From Pelosinus sp. IPA-1 (lineage in GTDB: Bacteria > Bacillota > Negativicutes > DSM-13327), in contig NZ_BSVC01000006.1 of NCBI RefSeq assembly GCF_030269905.1, positions 62,001 through 126,000 of the forward strand: a DNA stretch of 64,000 bases, written 5' to 3'. Shown here in pieces: positions 1 to 8,982 of the stretch. Under the pieces are notes generated by a model that worked only from the letters and a program-made list of their open reading frames with translations, was not told where the DNA came from and searched no databases. The position numbers and the translations under genes are program-made. Position 1 is the stretch's first letter. Each line of letters starts with the position of its first letter.

Positions 1-2
1 TA

Positions 3-422
3 CAACAGCAAGACGAAAAATTTACATTTAACCAAGAAAAGTTTTATGAAAACTATGATGAAAAGTTCAAAAGCTTATCAAGAGACCTAGGAACGATATC
101 CAATGACATGTTCACTCGATCTGACAGTTTAATGCTTCAAATGAATAAGTATTTATTAAATGCTTTTTCTAACAAAAGTCAAGATGATGAAGATATAGGT
201 ACTACTGTTGCTTTTCAGAGCAGTAATGGGGCATCTAATACTGTTTTTGTGCCTCAATATCAATCTAAGAGTGATTCTAGTCAAGTTTCCCTACAAAGTG
301 GAGTAACAGCACAAGCAACAACTGTCAATATTGTAAACAATCTAGGAGTTACTCTGTCGGCGGTTTCTAATACTAGATGGAATGGAAAACAGCATGTAGT
401 TGATGTGGAATTGAGCGCATAG
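3..422 (+). CDS. C-terminal part of an unknown protein (5' end outside window)
   Basis: The reading frame is open from base 3, so this is the last 139 residues of a longer protein. The visible part begins with a charged, probably helical stretch (QQQDEKF...FYENYDEKF), passes through a Ser/Gln/Asn-rich low-complexity middle, and ends with a short beta-like segment (VNIVNNLG...HVVDVELSA). The pattern of a polar repeat-like region followed by a final VDVEL-type strand is reminiscent of the C-termini of phage tape-measure proteins, but no phage gene follows and the resemblance is weak. I do not recognise the family. A strong terminator follows 65 bp downstream, so the gene is the last of its transcription unit. 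Confidence 0.6.
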   Translation, partial: QQQDEKFTFNQEKFYENYDEKFKSLSRDLGTISNDMFTRSDSLMLQMNKYLLNAFSNKSQDDEDIGTTVAFQSSNGASNTVFVPQYQSKSDSSQVSLQSGVTAQATTVNIVNNLGVTLSAVSNTRWNGKQHVVDVELSA

Positions 423-486
423 TAGTGTTGTTTGTATTTTAGGTTAACAGTTAAAAATAAGAGAATTAAATATTCCAAAATGTATA

Positions 487-535
487 ACATCCGCGTTTGC
501 AAGGTATAGTAAAACCATTGCACGCGGATGTTTTT
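487..535 (+). terminator. Rho-independent terminator after the first gene
   Basis: A 10-bp stem (ACATCCGCGT at 487-496 with ACGCGGATGT at 522-531) has further inner pairing (TGCAA/TTGCA) and is followed by a run of five T. It closes the unit that enters from the left edge. The 313-bp stretch 423-735 contains only this terminator and the promoter of the next gene. Confidence 0.85.
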
Positions 536-673
536 GCTATTTTGGCAGCCTCAAAATAATATATAAATATCAGAATATAAAAACTTTTTCGCGAAACCTT
601 GGCTTTTATATTTATTCTCGTATAATAGATATAAAGTAACATCTTTGTTAGTGTTACAAATGTATTTTTAAAA

Positions 674-702
674 TAGACAAGGGATAAAGTAGGCATTATA
701 AT
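674..702 (+). promoter_or_regulatory. Sigma-A type promoter for the ACT/DUF711 pair
   Basis: TAGACA (674-679), a 17-bp spacer and a perfect TATAAT (697-702) lie 33 bp before the chosen start of the ACT-domain gene. A second TATAAT at 621-626 has only a poor -35 (TTGGCT) and is less convincing. Confidence 0.7.
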
Positions 703-735
703 AATAAGATCGACAAAAAAATGGAGAGTGAAAAT

Positions 736-1005
736 ATGAAAGCAGTAATTACAATTGTAGGACAAGATCGGGTTGGTATTGTAGCTATGGTCAGCGAAAT
801 TTTAGCAACGAACAGTGTAAATATTTTGAATATCAACCAAAATATTTTAGAAGGCTTTTTTAACATGGTAATGATTGTTGATATGGGCAGTAGTAAGATT
901 AGTTTAAAGGATTTACAACAAGTTCTTAAAGGAAAAGGGCAAGAACTTGGACTGGATATTAAATTGCAGCACGAAGATATTTTCCAGATTATGCACCGAA
1001 TATAA
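736..1005 (+). CDS. ACT domain protein (UPF0237 family)
   Basis: An 89-residue single ACT domain: it opens with MKAVITIVGQDRVGIVAMVS, the usual first strand and ligand-binding loop (GxDRxGIVA), and ends in IMHRI. Small free-standing ACT proteins of this family are thought to bind amino acids or other small ligands and act as regulators. Start chosen at 736 because GGAG at 723-726 is well placed; an upstream ATG at 721 overlaps that site. It lies 18 bp before a DUF711 gene, and the two are paired in many Firmicutes, so it is probably the regulatory partner of that protein. The ligand cannot be read from the sequence. Confidence 0.85.
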   Translation: MKAVITIVGQDRVGIVAMVSEILATNSVNILNINQNILEGFFNMVMIVDMGSSKISLKDLQQVLKGKGQELGLDIKLQHEDIFQIMHRI

Positions 1006-1023
1006 TAGTAAGGGGGAACGTTG

Positions 1024-2382
1024 ATGTTAACAATTCAAGAAATATTAGAAACAAACCGGATGATAGAACAAAACAATTTTGATGTTCGCACAATTACATT
1101 AGGAATTAGCTTACGGGATTGTTGTCATCCTGATATAAAAGTATTTTGCCAGAATGTGTATGAAAAAATTACTCGTGCTGGCGAACATTTAGTACGTACG
1201 GGCGAAGATATTGAAGCTGAATATGGAATTCCCATTATCAATAAACGTATATCTGTAACGCCGATTGCAATTGTTGCCGAGAGCTGTCATGCCGATAGTT
1301 ACGTTCCGGTGGCTCATGCTTTGGATGCTGCGGCAAAAACCGTTGGTGTTAACTTTATTGGTGGTTTTTCTGCGTTAGTCGAAAAGGGGTATACAAAAGG
1401 GGATCGAATACTCATTCAATCCATTCCAGAAGCTTTAGCCCAAACAGAGCGGGTATGTTCTTCCATCAATTTAGCCTCCACAAAGGCTGGCATTAACATG
1501 GATTGTGTCCGTGAAATGGGACAAATTATTAAGCGTACAGCGGAACTTACTAGTGATCGTGATGCTTTAGGCTGTGCAAAGTTAGTAGTATTTGCTAACG
1601 TTCCAGAAGATAATCCATTTATGGCTGGTGCTTTTCATGGCGTTGGTGAAGCAGAAAAGGTAATTAGTGTAGGGGTTAGTGGTCCTGGTGTGGTAAAAAG
1701 GGCCTTAGAAGAAGTAAGAGGAAAAGATTTTAGTGCTGTTGCTGAAACCATTAAGAAGACAGCCTTTAAAATTACTCGAGTAGGACAGCTTGTAGCTCAA
1801 GAGGCTTCTAGGCGTATGGGGGTTCCTTTTGGTATTATTGATTTATCTTTGGCGCCTACACCAGCAGTCGGAGATAGTGTGGCTCATATCTTGGAAGAAA
1901 TGGGCTTAGAAAGCTGTGGCGCTCCTGGAACGACTGCAGCCTTGGCTATATTAAATGATGCGGTCAAAAAGGGCGGGTTAATGGCGTCTTCTCATGTTGG
2001 CGGACTAAGTGGGGCTTTCATTCCTGTTAGTGAAGACGCAGGGATGATTGCTGCTGTAGAACGTGGCAGCTTAACATTAGAAAAATTAGAAGCCATGACT
2101 TGTGTCTGTTCTGTAGGACTCGATATGATTGCAGTAGCTGGAGATACTTCAGCAGCTACTATTTCTGGTATTATTGCTGATGAAGCTGCTATTGGTATGA
2201 TTAATAATAAAACCACGGCAGTACGTATTATTCCTGTACCTGGCAAGAAAGTTGGTGACAGTGTGGAATTTGGCGGTCTTTTAGGATATAGTCCAATCAT
2301 ACCTGTCAATACATTTAAATCCGATGACTTTATTGCTCGCGGTGGTAGAATTCCTGCACCAATTCGCAGTTTGACAAATTAG
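1024..2382 (+). CDS. DUF711 / PFL-like family protein (UPF0210)
   Basis: 452 residues, full length for UPF0210/DUF711. Typical stretches include the [14 protein letters not shown] opening, [15 protein letters not shown], the Gly-rich [20 protein letters not shown] and the closing [13 protein letters not shown]. The family is structurally related to pyruvate formate-lyase-like barrels, but its reaction is unknown. Start taken at the ATG (1024), 7 nt after GGGGG at 1012-1016; an adjacent TTG at 1021 is too close to the ribosome binding site. It is co-transcribed with the upstream ACT gene, and a terminator follows. Confidence 0.88.
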   Translation: MLTIQEILETNRMIEQNNFDVRTITLGISLRDCCHPDIKVFCQNVYEKITRAGEHLVRTGEDIEAEYGIPIINKRISVTPIAIVAESCHADSYVPVAHALDAAAKTVGVNFIGGFSALVEKGYTKGDRILIQSIPEALAQTERVCSSINLASTKAGINMDCVREMGQIIKRTAELTSDRDALGCAKLVVFANVPEDNPFMAGAFHGVGEAEKVISVGVSGPGVVKRALEEVRGKDFSAVAETIKKTAFKITRVGQLVAQEASRRMGVPFGIIDLSLAPTPAVGDSVAHILEEMGLESCGAPGTTAALAILNDAVKKGGLMASSHVGGLSGAFIPVSEDAGMIAAVERGSLTLEKLEAMTCVCSVGLDMIAVAGDTSAATISGIIADEAAIGMINNKTTAVRIIPVPGKKVGDSVEFGGLLGYSPIIPVNTFKSDDFIARGGRIPAPIRSLTN

Positions 2383-2406
2383 TAATATTGTTTTAAATTA
2401 AAACAT

Positions 2407-2440
2407 AACCCTTTCTAATTATAGAAAGGGTTTCTTTTCT
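2407..2440 (+). terminator. Terminator after the DUF711 gene
   Basis: AACCCTTTCT (2407-2416) pairs perfectly with AGAAAGGGTT (2423-2432) and is followed by TTCTTTTCT. Confidence 0.85.
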
Positions 2441-2468
2441 ACTTAAAAAAGCTTAATTTGGAGGATTT

Positions 2469-3101
2469 ATGCGTATTACAAAAGCCATCAAACAACAAAT
2501 GTTGTCCATATTAGAAGAGTGTTACCAGGGGACATCAACGGCACTACATTATTCTTCTCCATTTGAATTACTCATTGCTGTAGTGTTATCTGCTCAGTGC
2601 ACTGATGAGAGGGTAAATATCATTACGGCGCGTTTGTTTCCAGAATATAATACGCCAGCAAAAATAAGAGATATGGGCAAAGATAAATTAGAAGAGTATA
2701 TTAGAGATTGTGGTTTATTTCATAGTAAAGCGCGGAATATCTTGGCTACCTGCGAAATTCTATGCCAGAAATATGGCGGAGAAGTGCCACAAACTTTTGA
2801 TGAATTGATTACACTTCCGGGTGTTGGCAGAAAAACAGCCAATGTAGTTTTGAGTCAGTTATTTAATATTCCGGCCATTGCTGTAGACACTCATGTATTT
2901 CGTGTGTCAAACCGATTAGGATTAGCAAAGGGAGAAACACCGATTGCCGTTGAAGAAGGGTTAATGAAAGCAATTCCTAAAAGTCAATGGAGTGATGCTC
3001 ATCATTGGCTTATATGGCATGGTCGAAAGGTATGTAAAGCGCGCAAACCTGCTTGTGGTACCTGTCCATTAGTTGCGATTTGTCCGAGTAAATATATTTA
3101 A
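2469..3101 (+). CDS. nth: Endonuclease III (DNA glycosylase/AP lyase)
   Basis: 210 residues, usual size. It removes oxidised pyrimidines and nicks the abasic site in base excision repair. The helix-hairpin-helix LPGVGRKTANVVL carries the catalytic Lys, the VDTHVFRVSNRLGL segment carries the catalytic Asp, and the C-terminus has the [4Fe-4S] ligands in the spacing CX6CX2CX5C (VCKARKPACGTCPLVAIC). GGAGG sits directly upstream (2460-2464), fixing the start. It appears to be a single-gene unit between two hairpins. Confidence 0.95.
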   Translation: MRITKAIKQQMLSILEECYQGTSTALHYSSPFELLIAVVLSAQCTDERVNIITARLFPEYNTPAKIRDMGKDKLEEYIRDCGLFHSKARNILATCEILCQKYGGEVPQTFDELITLPGVGRKTANVVLSQLFNIPAIAVDTHVFRVSNRLGLAKGETPIAVEEGLMKAIPKSQWSDAHHWLIWHGRKVCKARKPACGTCPLVAICPSKYI

Positions 3102-3125
3102 GACTTCGAGGGATCCTATAGAAAG

Positions 3126-3153
3126 TTGTGATTTTCTGTAGGAGTGATATAAT
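3126..3153 (+). promoter_or_regulatory. Probable promoter of the cyclophilin gene
   Basis: TTGTGA (3126-3131), a 16-bp spacer and a perfect TATAAT (3148-3153) stand 36 bp before the start. The -35 lies inside a small imperfect hairpin (CCTATAGAAA with TTTCTGTAGG) that may terminate nth. Confidence 0.55.
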
Positions 3154-3188
3154 ATTAAAGTAATTTAATCGGCAGGGGGAATAAAATC

Positions 3189-3791
3189 ATGTCTAAAAAG
3201 ATCGTAAGTATCTTACTTATTTTGTTTGTACAAGTATTTCTAGTTGCAGGATGTTCCGGTAATACCGGAAATTCAAGCAGTCAGCCAGTACCTGAGAGTG
3301 CACCAAAACAAACAGCTACCAAGAAAAATAGTGTGGCGAAATTTGAAACTTCAAAGGGGAATTTTACAGTCGAACTATTTGAAGATAAAGCACCAGTTAC
3401 TACGAAAAACTTTATTGATCTAGTAAACAAGAAATTCTATGATGGATTGATTTTTCATCGAGTCATTGACGGTTTTATGATACAAGGTGGCGATCCTAAA
3501 GGTACTGGTACAGGCGGACCGGGATATACCATAAAAGATGAGTTTCATCCTGATCTAAAACATGATAGTGCGGGGATTCTTTCTATGGCTAATGCAGGAC
3601 CGAACACAGGTGGTTCTCAGTTCTTTATTACTTTAGCACCTACACCATGGTTGGATAATAAGCATGCTGTATTTGGTAAGGTGATTACAGGGTTAGATGT
3701 TGTGCAGGGAATTGGTAAAGTAAAAACAGGTTCCATGGATAAGCCTGTGGAAGATGTTGTAATCAAGAAAATTACCATTGAACAGCCATAA
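3189..3791 (+). CDS. Peptidyl-prolyl cis-trans isomerase, cyclophilin type, lipoprotein
   Basis: 200 residues. A signal peptide ends in the lipobox LVAGC (Cys22), then a Ser/Pro/Lys-rich linker and a cyclophilin domain from about residue 50. The core motifs [45 protein letters not shown] and [10 protein letters not shown] are present, including the catalytic Arg in FHRVI. It should be a membrane-anchored folding catalyst on the outer face of the cytoplasmic membrane. GGGGG at 3175-3179 supports the start. A GIY-YIG gene follows almost immediately and may be co-transcribed. Confidence 0.93.
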   Translation: MSKKIVSILLILFVQVFLVAGCSGNTGNSSSQPVPESAPKQTATKKNSVAKFETSKGNFTVELFEDKAPVTTKNFIDLVNKKFYDGLIFHRVIDGFMIQGGDPKGTGTGGPGYTIKDEFHPDLKHDSAGILSMANAGPNTGGSQFFITLAPTPWLDNKHAVFGKVITGLDVVQGIGKVKTGSMDKPVEDVVIKKITIEQP

Positions 3792-3795
3792 AAAA

Positions 3796-4056
3796 ATGCC
3801 ATATACCTACATCGTTCAGTGCGCAGATGATACCTTATATACTGGTTGGACTGTTGATTTAGAAAAACGAATGATCGCCCACAATAAGGGTGTTGGCGCA
3901 AAATATACCAGTAGTCGTGTTCCAGTTGTACTTGTATACTGGGAACAGCAGGAGAGTCAAAGTACAGCACAGAAAAGGGAAGCGAGTATAAAAAAACTTA
4001 ACCGTAGTCAGAAGCTGACTTTAATTCGAGAATTTACTCAAAGTAACATAACGTAG
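3796..4056 (+). CDS. GIY-YIG nuclease superfamily protein (UPF0213)
   Basis: 86 residues forming one GIY-YIG domain: MPYTYIVQCADDTLYTGWTV supplies the paired Tyr motif (YIVQC...YTGWT), followed by the Arg helix (DLEKRMIAHNKG) and an ETWVLVY-like strand (VPVVLVYWEQ). Small stand-alone members are widespread, and their biological role is poorly defined. Start set at the ATG 4 bp after the cyclophilin stop; a TTG start at 3778 would overlap that gene. The family's usual length (about 80-95 residues) supports the short form. A strong terminator follows. Confidence 0.85.
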   Translation: MPYTYIVQCADDTLYTGWTVDLEKRMIAHNKGVGAKYTSSRVPVVLVYWEQQESQSTAQKREASIKKLNRSQKLTLIREFTQSNIT

Positions 4057-4061
4057 AAAAT

Positions 4062-4107
4062 AAAAAGCGCAAAGTAAGCTTGCAGGCAAACTTACTTTGC
4101 GCTTTTT
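4062..4107 (+). terminator. Terminator after the GIY-YIG gene
   Basis: AAGCGCAAAGTAAG (4065-4078) pairs perfectly with CTTACTTTGCGCTT (4091-4104), flanked by A and T runs, so it could work in both directions. Confidence 0.92.
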
Positions 4108-4125
4108 GATTCAAGGAAGTTTTTT

Positions 4126-4154
4126 TTGACACAATGCGTTTTACAAGCTACAAT
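4126..4154 (+). promoter_or_regulatory. Sigma-A promoter of the ABC-F gene
   Basis: A perfect TTGACA (4126-4131), a 17-bp spacer and TACAAT (4149-4154), 37 bp before the GTG start. Confidence 0.85.
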
Positions 4155-4191
4155 AATAAAGAAAAAATTTAAGCAATGCAGGTGAATAGAT

Positions 4192-5748
4192 GTGAGTGTA
4201 TTAACAGTAGAAAATGTAACACATGGCTTTGGTGGCAGACAAATTTTAGAAAATGCATCCTTTCGTCTCTTAAAGGGAGAGCACGTAGGTTTAATTGGGG
4301 CAAACGGTGAAGGTAAATCTACCTTTTTAAATATTATTACAGGACAGTTAATGCCAGACGAAGGTAAGGTAGAATGGTCGAATCGAGTAACAGTAGGTTA
4401 TTTAGACCAGCATACAGTACTACAAAAAGGGAAAAGCATACGAGAAGCTCTTCGCGAGGCTTTTCAAGGTATGTTTGATCTAGAAGCTGAAATGCTGGGG
4501 ATTTATGATAAAATGGGAGATGCATCACCCGCAGAATTAGATAAGATGATGGAAGATGTAGGCGAGATTCAGACTATTTTAGAGTCTAACGGATTTTACA
4601 TGATTGATGCAAAAATTCTAGAAGTCGCCAATGGTTTAGGGTTAGCTGATATCGGCCTTGACCGAGATGTAGCTGATTTAAGTGGTGGCCAAAGAACAAA
4701 AGTACTATTAACAAAGCTATTATTACAAAATCCAACGATTTTATTATTAGATGAACCAACTAACTATCTAGATGTGGAACATATTGAATGGTTGAAACGT
4801 TATTTGAAAGAGTATGAAAATAGCTTTATTTTAGTTTCCCATGATATTCCTTTCTTGAATGAAGTTGTTAATGTTATTTATCATGTAGAGAATACGATTT
4901 TGACCAGATATACTGGGGACTACGAGCAATTCCAACAACTTTACAATATTCGCAAAGGTCAGGAATCAAAAGCTTATGAAAGGCAGCAGCAGGAGATTGA
5001 TCGCCTAGAGGATTTTATTTCTCGCAATAAGGCGCGGATTTCCACAACTGGCCGGGCAAAAAGTCGACAAAAACAGCTTGATAAAATGGAAGTGCTAGAA
5101 AAGCCAAAAGAAAAACCAAAAGCAACCTTTCAATTTAAAGAAGCTAGAACACCTAGCCGTATGATTGTAGAAGCAAAGGATCTGGTATTGGGTTATGATG
5201 AACCCTTAACTAGGCCTGTTACCTTTCAGCTAGAGCGGGGACAAAAAGTTGCCATTCGTGGTGTCAATGGGTTAGGTAAAACCACATTATTAAAAACCAT
5301 ACTAGGAAAAATTCAGCCTGTAGCAGGAAAAGTAGAACTTGGTGACTTTTTGTATCCTAGTTATTTTGAACAAGAATCCAATCGTAATAACAACAATACA
5401 GCGATGGAAGAAGTATGGGAAGAATACCCGGGATTAACTCATTTTGAAGTGCGTCAAGCTTTAGCACGCTGTGGCCTTACTAATGATCATATTACCAGTC
5501 AAATGATGGTACTAAGTGGTGGCGAAAATGCAAAAGTACGTTTATGCAAGTTAATGTTAACCGAAGCAAACTGGCTTGTAATGGATGAACCTACCAATCA
5601 TTTAGATGTGGATGCCAAAGCAGAGTTAAAAAAAGCGTTAACAGAGTTTAAAGGGACAGTACTGTTAGTATCCCATGAACCAGAGTTCTATGAAGATTGG
5701 GTAACACATATTTGGAATGTTGAAGATTGGACAACTAAAGTCGTTTAA
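4192..5748 (+). CDS. ABC-F family ATPase (ribosome-associated type)
   Basis: 518 residues with two ATP-binding cassettes and no membrane segment, the ABC-F layout. Cassette 1 has Walker A GANGEGKS, signature LSGGQ and Walker B ILLLDEP; cassette 2 has GVNGLGKT, LSGGE and WLVMDEP. Between them is a charged helical linker (about residues 240-320, KGQESKAYERQQQEIDR...) that in this family reaches into the ribosomal E site. Members act on translation or protect against ribosome-targeting antibiotics; size and linker suggest a housekeeping YbiT/YkpA-like protein rather than a resistance factor. The start is GTG, with AGGTGA 6 nt upstream; an ATG two bases earlier runs straight into a stop. Confidence 0.92.
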   Translation: MSVLTVENVTHGFGGRQILENASFRLLKGEHVGLIGANGEGKSTFLNIITGQLMPDEGKVEWSNRVTVGYLDQHTVLQKGKSIREALREAFQGMFDLEAEMLGIYDKMGDASPAELDKMMEDVGEIQTILESNGFYMIDAKILEVANGLGLADIGLDRDVADLSGGQRTKVLLTKLLLQNPTILLLDEPTNYLDVEHIEWLKRYLKEYENSFILVSHDIPFLNEVVNVIYHVENTILTRYTGDYEQFQQLYNIRKGQESKAYERQQQEIDRLEDFISRNKARISTTGRAKSRQKQLDKMEVLEKPKEKPKATFQFKEARTPSRMIVEAKDLVLGYDEPLTRPVTFQLERGQKVAIRGVNGLGKTTLLKTILGKIQPVAGKVELGDFLYPSYFEQESNRNNNNTAMEEVWEEYPGLTHFEVRQALARCGLTNDHITSQMMVLSGGENAKVRLCKLMLTEANWLVMDEPTNHLDVDAKAELKKALTEFKGTVLLVSHEPEFYEDWVTHIWNVEDWTTKVV

Positions 5749-5761
5749 CCTGTTAAGAAAA

Positions 5762-5781
5762 GACTTGGCTTGTGCCAAGTC
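5762..5781 (+). other. Perfect 8-bp hairpin after the ABC-F gene
   Basis: GACTTGGC and GCCAAGTC with a 4-nt loop. No T run follows, but the same stem forms the dnaE terminator at 62125-62152 and a near copy forms the murB terminator at 25951-25982. Confidence 0.6.
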
Positions 5782-5817
5782 CTCGAACGCAGGCAGAGGC
5801 CTTAGTCGTTCTTACTT

Positions 5818-5851
5818 GGAATCAAGAAAGTGTTATACTTTCTGATTCCGC
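5818..5851. repeat. Short palindromic intergenic repeat, copy 1
   Basis: Self-complementary element (GGAATCA-AGAAAGTGTTATACTTTCT-GATTCC). Its reverse complement recurs with few changes at 10798-10830, also between genes and next to a terminator. Confidence 0.65.
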
Positions 5852-5855
5852 AAAA

Positions 5856-5885
5856 AAGGCTCTTCCTTAAAGGAGAGCCTTTTTC
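5856..5885 (+). terminator. Terminator after the ABC-F gene
   Basis: AAGGCTCTTCC and GGAGAGCCTT form a stem with one bulge, followed by TTTTT. Confidence 0.85.
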
Positions 5886-6000
5886 TTATGCAGCTATAAC
5901 AAATTAAATAAATCAACTGGATAATTTAGGAATATTGCAGGATTTTAGGTAAATATAGCGAAATAACGGACTAAAGGCTAGAAAGATGGAGGAAAGTAAT

Positions 6001-6669
6001 ATGGTTAGCAGATTCAAAGTATTGGTTGCAGGAATTTTATTTTGTACAATTCCAGTGGTAGTATATGCGGCTCAAGCTCCATTTAGAGAAGGGGATCAAG
6101 GGGCGGAAATTGCATCCATACAGATGAAATTAAGAGAGAAAGGCTATCCGATTACCAAAGCCGATGGAAATTTTACGGCGGAAACCACAAAGGCTGTTAT
6201 TGGATTTCAAAAAAAAGAAAAGCTTAAAGCAGATGGAATTATTGAAGAAAAGACCTATTTAACTTTAATGGGCAAAAACATAAAAAGGAACGACGAAAGT
6301 GCCAACGAAAAAGCAAAGCAAATTACAGATACTGCCTTAGGGTTTGTTGGAAAACCCTATAAATTTGGTGGTAGTACACCCAGTGGTTTTGATTGCTCAG
6401 GATTTGTTCAATATGTATTTGCTAAAAAGAATATTGCACTGCCACGTACTGCCGATACCCAATTTAAGATAGGAAAAATAGTACCCAAGAACAAGTTAGG
6501 GCAGGGAGACTTGGTTTTTTTTAGCACCTATGAACCTGGTGCCTCTCATTGTGGCATTTATTTAGGGCAGGGTAAATTTATTCATGCATCGAGTCATGGT
6601 GTCATGGTCAGTCAATTAGAGGAGACTTATTGGAAGACTAGGTACATAGGCGCAAGACAAGTAATTTAG
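6001..6669 (+). CDS. Secreted NlpC/P60 peptidoglycan endopeptidase with peptidoglycan-binding domain
   Basis: 222 residues. A signal peptide (MVSRFKVLVAGILFCTIPVVVYAA) is followed by a PG_binding_1 domain (about 27-85, with DGNFTAETTKAVIGFQ) and an NlpC/P60 catalytic domain (about 100-222). Catalytic residues are visible as Cys in FDCSGFVQY, His in ASHCGIYLG and the third His in FIHASS. It should cut stem peptides of the cell wall during growth, separation or sporulation. Start chosen at 6001, with GGAGG 8 nt upstream at 5988-5992; the longer in-frame ATG at 5986 contains that site. It stands alone. Confidence 0.92.
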   Translation: MVSRFKVLVAGILFCTIPVVVYAAQAPFREGDQGAEIASIQMKLREKGYPITKADGNFTAETTKAVIGFQKKEKLKADGIIEEKTYLTLMGKNIKRNDESANEKAKQITDTALGFVGKPYKFGGSTPSGFDCSGFVQYVFAKKNIALPRTADTQFKIGKIVPKNKLGQGDLVFFSTYEPGASHCGIYLGQGKFIHASSHGVMVSQLEETYWKTRYIGARQVI

Positions 6670-6710
6670 CTAAAAAAGTAGCACTTAAAAATAAAGATGT
6701 CTTTTAATGC

Positions 6711-6739
6711 TTGACACTTGTGTAAAGTTTTGTTATATT
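6711..6739 (+). promoter_or_regulatory. Sigma-A promoter of the T-box leader
   Basis: A perfect TTGACA (6711-6716), a 17-bp spacer and TATATT (6734-6739). Transcription should begin near 6746, so a roughly 315-nt leader precedes the DAHP synthase gene. Confidence 0.85.
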
Positions 6740-6759
6740 ATCATTAAATCAATAATTAA

Positions 6760-7031
6760 GTGTAAATACGATGAGTAGGATAAGTAAGTTAGTGGCATTT
6801 TACAGAGAGCCAGGGGGTGGTGTGACCTGGTAAATGTGCTGATTGAAATACACCTAGGAGTAGCAGGTTGAAAAGGTAAAAGTAGACCGTGCCGGAATGC
6901 CACCGTTATTGTAGGCTAGAGTATCAGGTAATTATGCCTCGTACTTGAAATGATGAATTAGCTTGCAGTGCAAGCAGGGTGGTAGAGCGAGTGATAACAT
7001 CTCGTCCCTGTATAGGGATGAGGTGTTTTTT
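6760..7031 (+). promoter_or_regulatory. T-box leader, probably tyrosine-responsive
   Basis: The gene-free stretch 6670-7062 holds a T-box element. The conserved T-box core (AGGGTGGTAGAGCG, 6976-6989) matches the canonical AGGGTGGTACCGCG except for two bases. It is followed by an intrinsic terminator: 6998-7008 pairs with 7015-7025 over 11 bp, then six T. The upstream part has the stem I features: an AGAGAG segment near 6812 and a CCAGG...CCTGG distal arm. The likely specifier is TAC at 6849-6851 in the context GAAATACACC, a Tyr codon, which suits the aromatic genes downstream. Uncharged tRNA-Tyr should stabilise the antiterminator and switch on the operon. The specifier assignment is by context, not by full folding. 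Confidence 0.88.
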
Positions 7032-7062
7032 ATTTTATCTAAAATTAAGGGGGATATAGAAT

Positions 7063-8079
7063 ATGATTATAGTAATGGGACCAGAAGCAACAAAAGGTCA
7101 AGTCAATGTGGTAATGGATAAATTAATTGCCTTAGGTTTAAAAGTACATTTATCAGAAGGGGCAACTCGTACAATTATCGGTATTATTGGTAACAAACAG
7201 TTAATTGCAGATTTACCGATTGAAGCGATGGATGGTGTTGAAAAAACAGTTTCAGTAACTGCGGATTACAAACTAGTTAGCCGCGAATTTAAGCAGGAAG
7301 ATACAATTGTAGATGTTGCAGGTGTGAAAATTGGCGGAAATTACTTGTCTGTTATGGCTGGACCTTGTGCTGTGGAAAGTCGGGAACAGTTATTGGAATC
7401 TGCCTTTATCGTAAAAAAGGCAGGGGCCCAGTTTTTGCGTGGGGGAGCTTACAAGCCTCGTACTTCTCCCTATGCATTTCAAGGATTAGAAGTGAAGGGA
7501 CTGGAAATGTTAGCGGAAGCAAGAGAGAAAACAGGGCTCAAGATAGTTACAGAAGTAGTCGATGTAGAATCCGTTCCTGTAGTGAGTGCTTATGCAGATA
7601 TGCTGCAAATTGGTTCTCGTAATATGCAAAACTTCCAACTATTGAAAACTGTAGGAAAAACGAATAAGCCAGTACTTTTAAAACGTGGTTTATCAGCTAC
7701 GATTAATGAATGGTTAAATGCTGCCGAGTATATCATGAGTGAAGGTAATTATAACGTGGTGCTATGTGAGCGTGGTATTCGGACTTACGAAGAATACACA
7801 AGGAATACATTAGATTTAAGTGCAGTGGCTGCAGTGAAGAATATTAGCCATTTACCAATTATTGTAGATCCTAGCCATGGAACAGGTCGTTGGAAGTTAG
7901 TGGGTCCTATGGCACGGGCTGGCATTGCTGCTGGTGCAGATGGTTTGATGATTGAAGTGCATCCAAATCCAGCAGAAGCGTTATCGGACGGTAAACAATC
8001 TTTAACCCCTGAGAATTTTGAACTTACCATGCAAGAAGTGGCTACTATTGCAAGTGTGATGGGGAAAGTAATGTCATGA
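7063..8079 (+). CDS. aroF: 3-deoxy-7-phosphoheptulonate (DAHP) synthase
   Basis: 338 residues. It condenses phosphoenolpyruvate and erythrose 4-phosphate, the first step of the shikimate pathway. A small N-terminal ferredoxin-like regulatory domain (about 1-75) precedes the TIM-barrel, the layout of the Thermotoga/type I-beta enzymes. Barrel motifs include [27 protein letters not shown] (7679-7687) and the metal/substrate loop [16 protein letters not shown] at 7049-7053 supports the start. It overlaps tyrA by 4 bp and sits behind a tyrosine-type T-box, so expression should rise when tyrosine is short, and the N-terminal domain suggests feedback control as well. Confidence 0.95.
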   Translation: MIIVMGPEATKGQVNVVMDKLIALGLKVHLSEGATRTIIGIIGNKQLIADLPIEAMDGVEKTVSVTADYKLVSREFKQEDTIVDVAGVKIGGNYLSVMAGPCAVESREQLLESAFIVKKAGAQFLRGGAYKPRTSPYAFQGLEVKGLEMLAEAREKTGLKIVTEVVDVESVPVVSAYADMLQIGSRNMQNFQLLKTVGKTNKPVLLKRGLSATINEWLNAAEYIMSEGNYNVVLCERGIRTYEEYTRNTLDLSAVAAVKNISHLPIIVDPSHGTGRWKLVGPMARAGIAAGADGLMIEVHPNPAEALSDGKQSLTPENFELTMQEVATIASVMGKVMS

Positions 8080-8960
8080 AGTCCATGTGTATCACAATTA
8101 TAGGATTAGGATTAATTGGTGGTTCACTCGGATTGGCGTTGAAGAAACGCTGTGGGCAGGACGTGGTTGTAACAGGGGTCGATTACGATCTAGTTACTTT
8201 GCAGCAAGCGATAGAACGTGGTGCGGTAGATTATAGTACTAACGACGTGGGAAAAGGCGTAGAAGAGGCAGATGTGATCTTTTTATGCACTCCAGTTCTG
8301 CAAATGCTACCAATTATAGAAGAGTTCCTGCCTTATGTTAAAAAAGGTTGCATTATCACAGATGTAGGGAGTACAAAAGGTTTTTTAGCAGAAAAGATAT
8401 TGGATATTATACCCGAAGGTATTGACTATGTGAGTGGCCACCCTATGACGGGGATAGAACAAAGTGGTATTATGGCAGCAGATCAGGGATTGTTTAAAGA
8501 TAAATGGTATATTGTGATCCCAGAGGCATCCACTTGTTCTAAGGCTGTACAGACTATTAGTCAGGTTATTACTTGGACAGGGGCAAGAATTACAACAATG
8601 GGCTTGAATGATCATGATCAGTGTGCAGCCATCATAAGTCATGTTCCCCATGTGGCTGCAGCGGCACTTGTTAATCTACTAGGCCAGTATCCAAATTTAG
8701 AGGAAAGTTTTAAACTTGTGGGAGGAGGCTTTCGTGATACAACAAGGATAGCTTCCTCTAATGCAGATATGTGGGCAGATATTTGTCTTACAAATGCCCG
8801 GCCTATAACAGATAGTTTATTAAAGATGAAAGAGCTGCTTAATGAGATGATAGAAGCTATGGAAAAGAGTGATAGACCAGCTATCCACCATTTTTTCAAA
8901 AGAGCAAAAGCTCGACGTGATGCACTAATAACAAAAACAGACTCCCAAATCATTTTTTAA
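8076..8960 (+). CDS. tyrA: Prephenate dehydrogenase
   Basis: 294 residues. It oxidatively decarboxylates prephenate to 4-hydroxyphenylpyruvate in tyrosine synthesis. The Rossmann motif [16 protein letters not shown] is at the N-terminus; catalytic-region motifs include [20 protein letters not shown] with its conserved His, and [14 protein letters not shown]. There is no C-terminal ACT domain, unlike longer Bacillus forms, so any feedback control must act elsewhere, plausibly through the T-box and the regulatory domain of the upstream enzyme. The start codon overlaps the stop of aroF (ATGA), implying translational coupling. Confidence 0.94.
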   Translation: MKSMCITIIGLGLIGGSLGLALKKRCGQDVVVTGVDYDLVTLQQAIERGAVDYSTNDVGKGVEEADVIFLCTPVLQMLPIIEEFLPYVKKGCIITDVGSTKGFLAEKILDIIPEGIDYVSGHPMTGIEQSGIMAADQGLFKDKWYIVIPEASTCSKAVQTISQVITWTGARITTMGLNDHDQCAAIISHVPHVAAAALVNLLGQYPNLEESFKLVGGGFRDTTRIASSNADMWADICLTNARPITDSLLKMKELLNEMIEAMEKSDRPAIHHFFKRAKARRDALITKTDSQIIF

Positions 8961-8982
8961 TGTAGCTTGGGAGCCTGCTTTT
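8942..8982. terminator. Shared terminator between tyrA and the minus-strand GDSL gene
   Basis: CTCCCAA (8942-8948) and TTGGGAG (8967-8973) pair around an A/T-rich loop; the stem begins inside the last codons of tyrA. T-rich sequence follows at 8978-8985. Confidence 0.6.

Noticed and set aside
3-422. Prophage boundary at the left edge
   Set aside because: The C-terminal resemblance to tape-measure proteins is weak, and no other phage gene, integrase or attachment site is visible.
1992-2309. 105-residue antisense ORF within the DUF711 gene
   Set aside because: Shadow of the coding strand; composition follows the reverse complement of the real gene and no start signal is seen.
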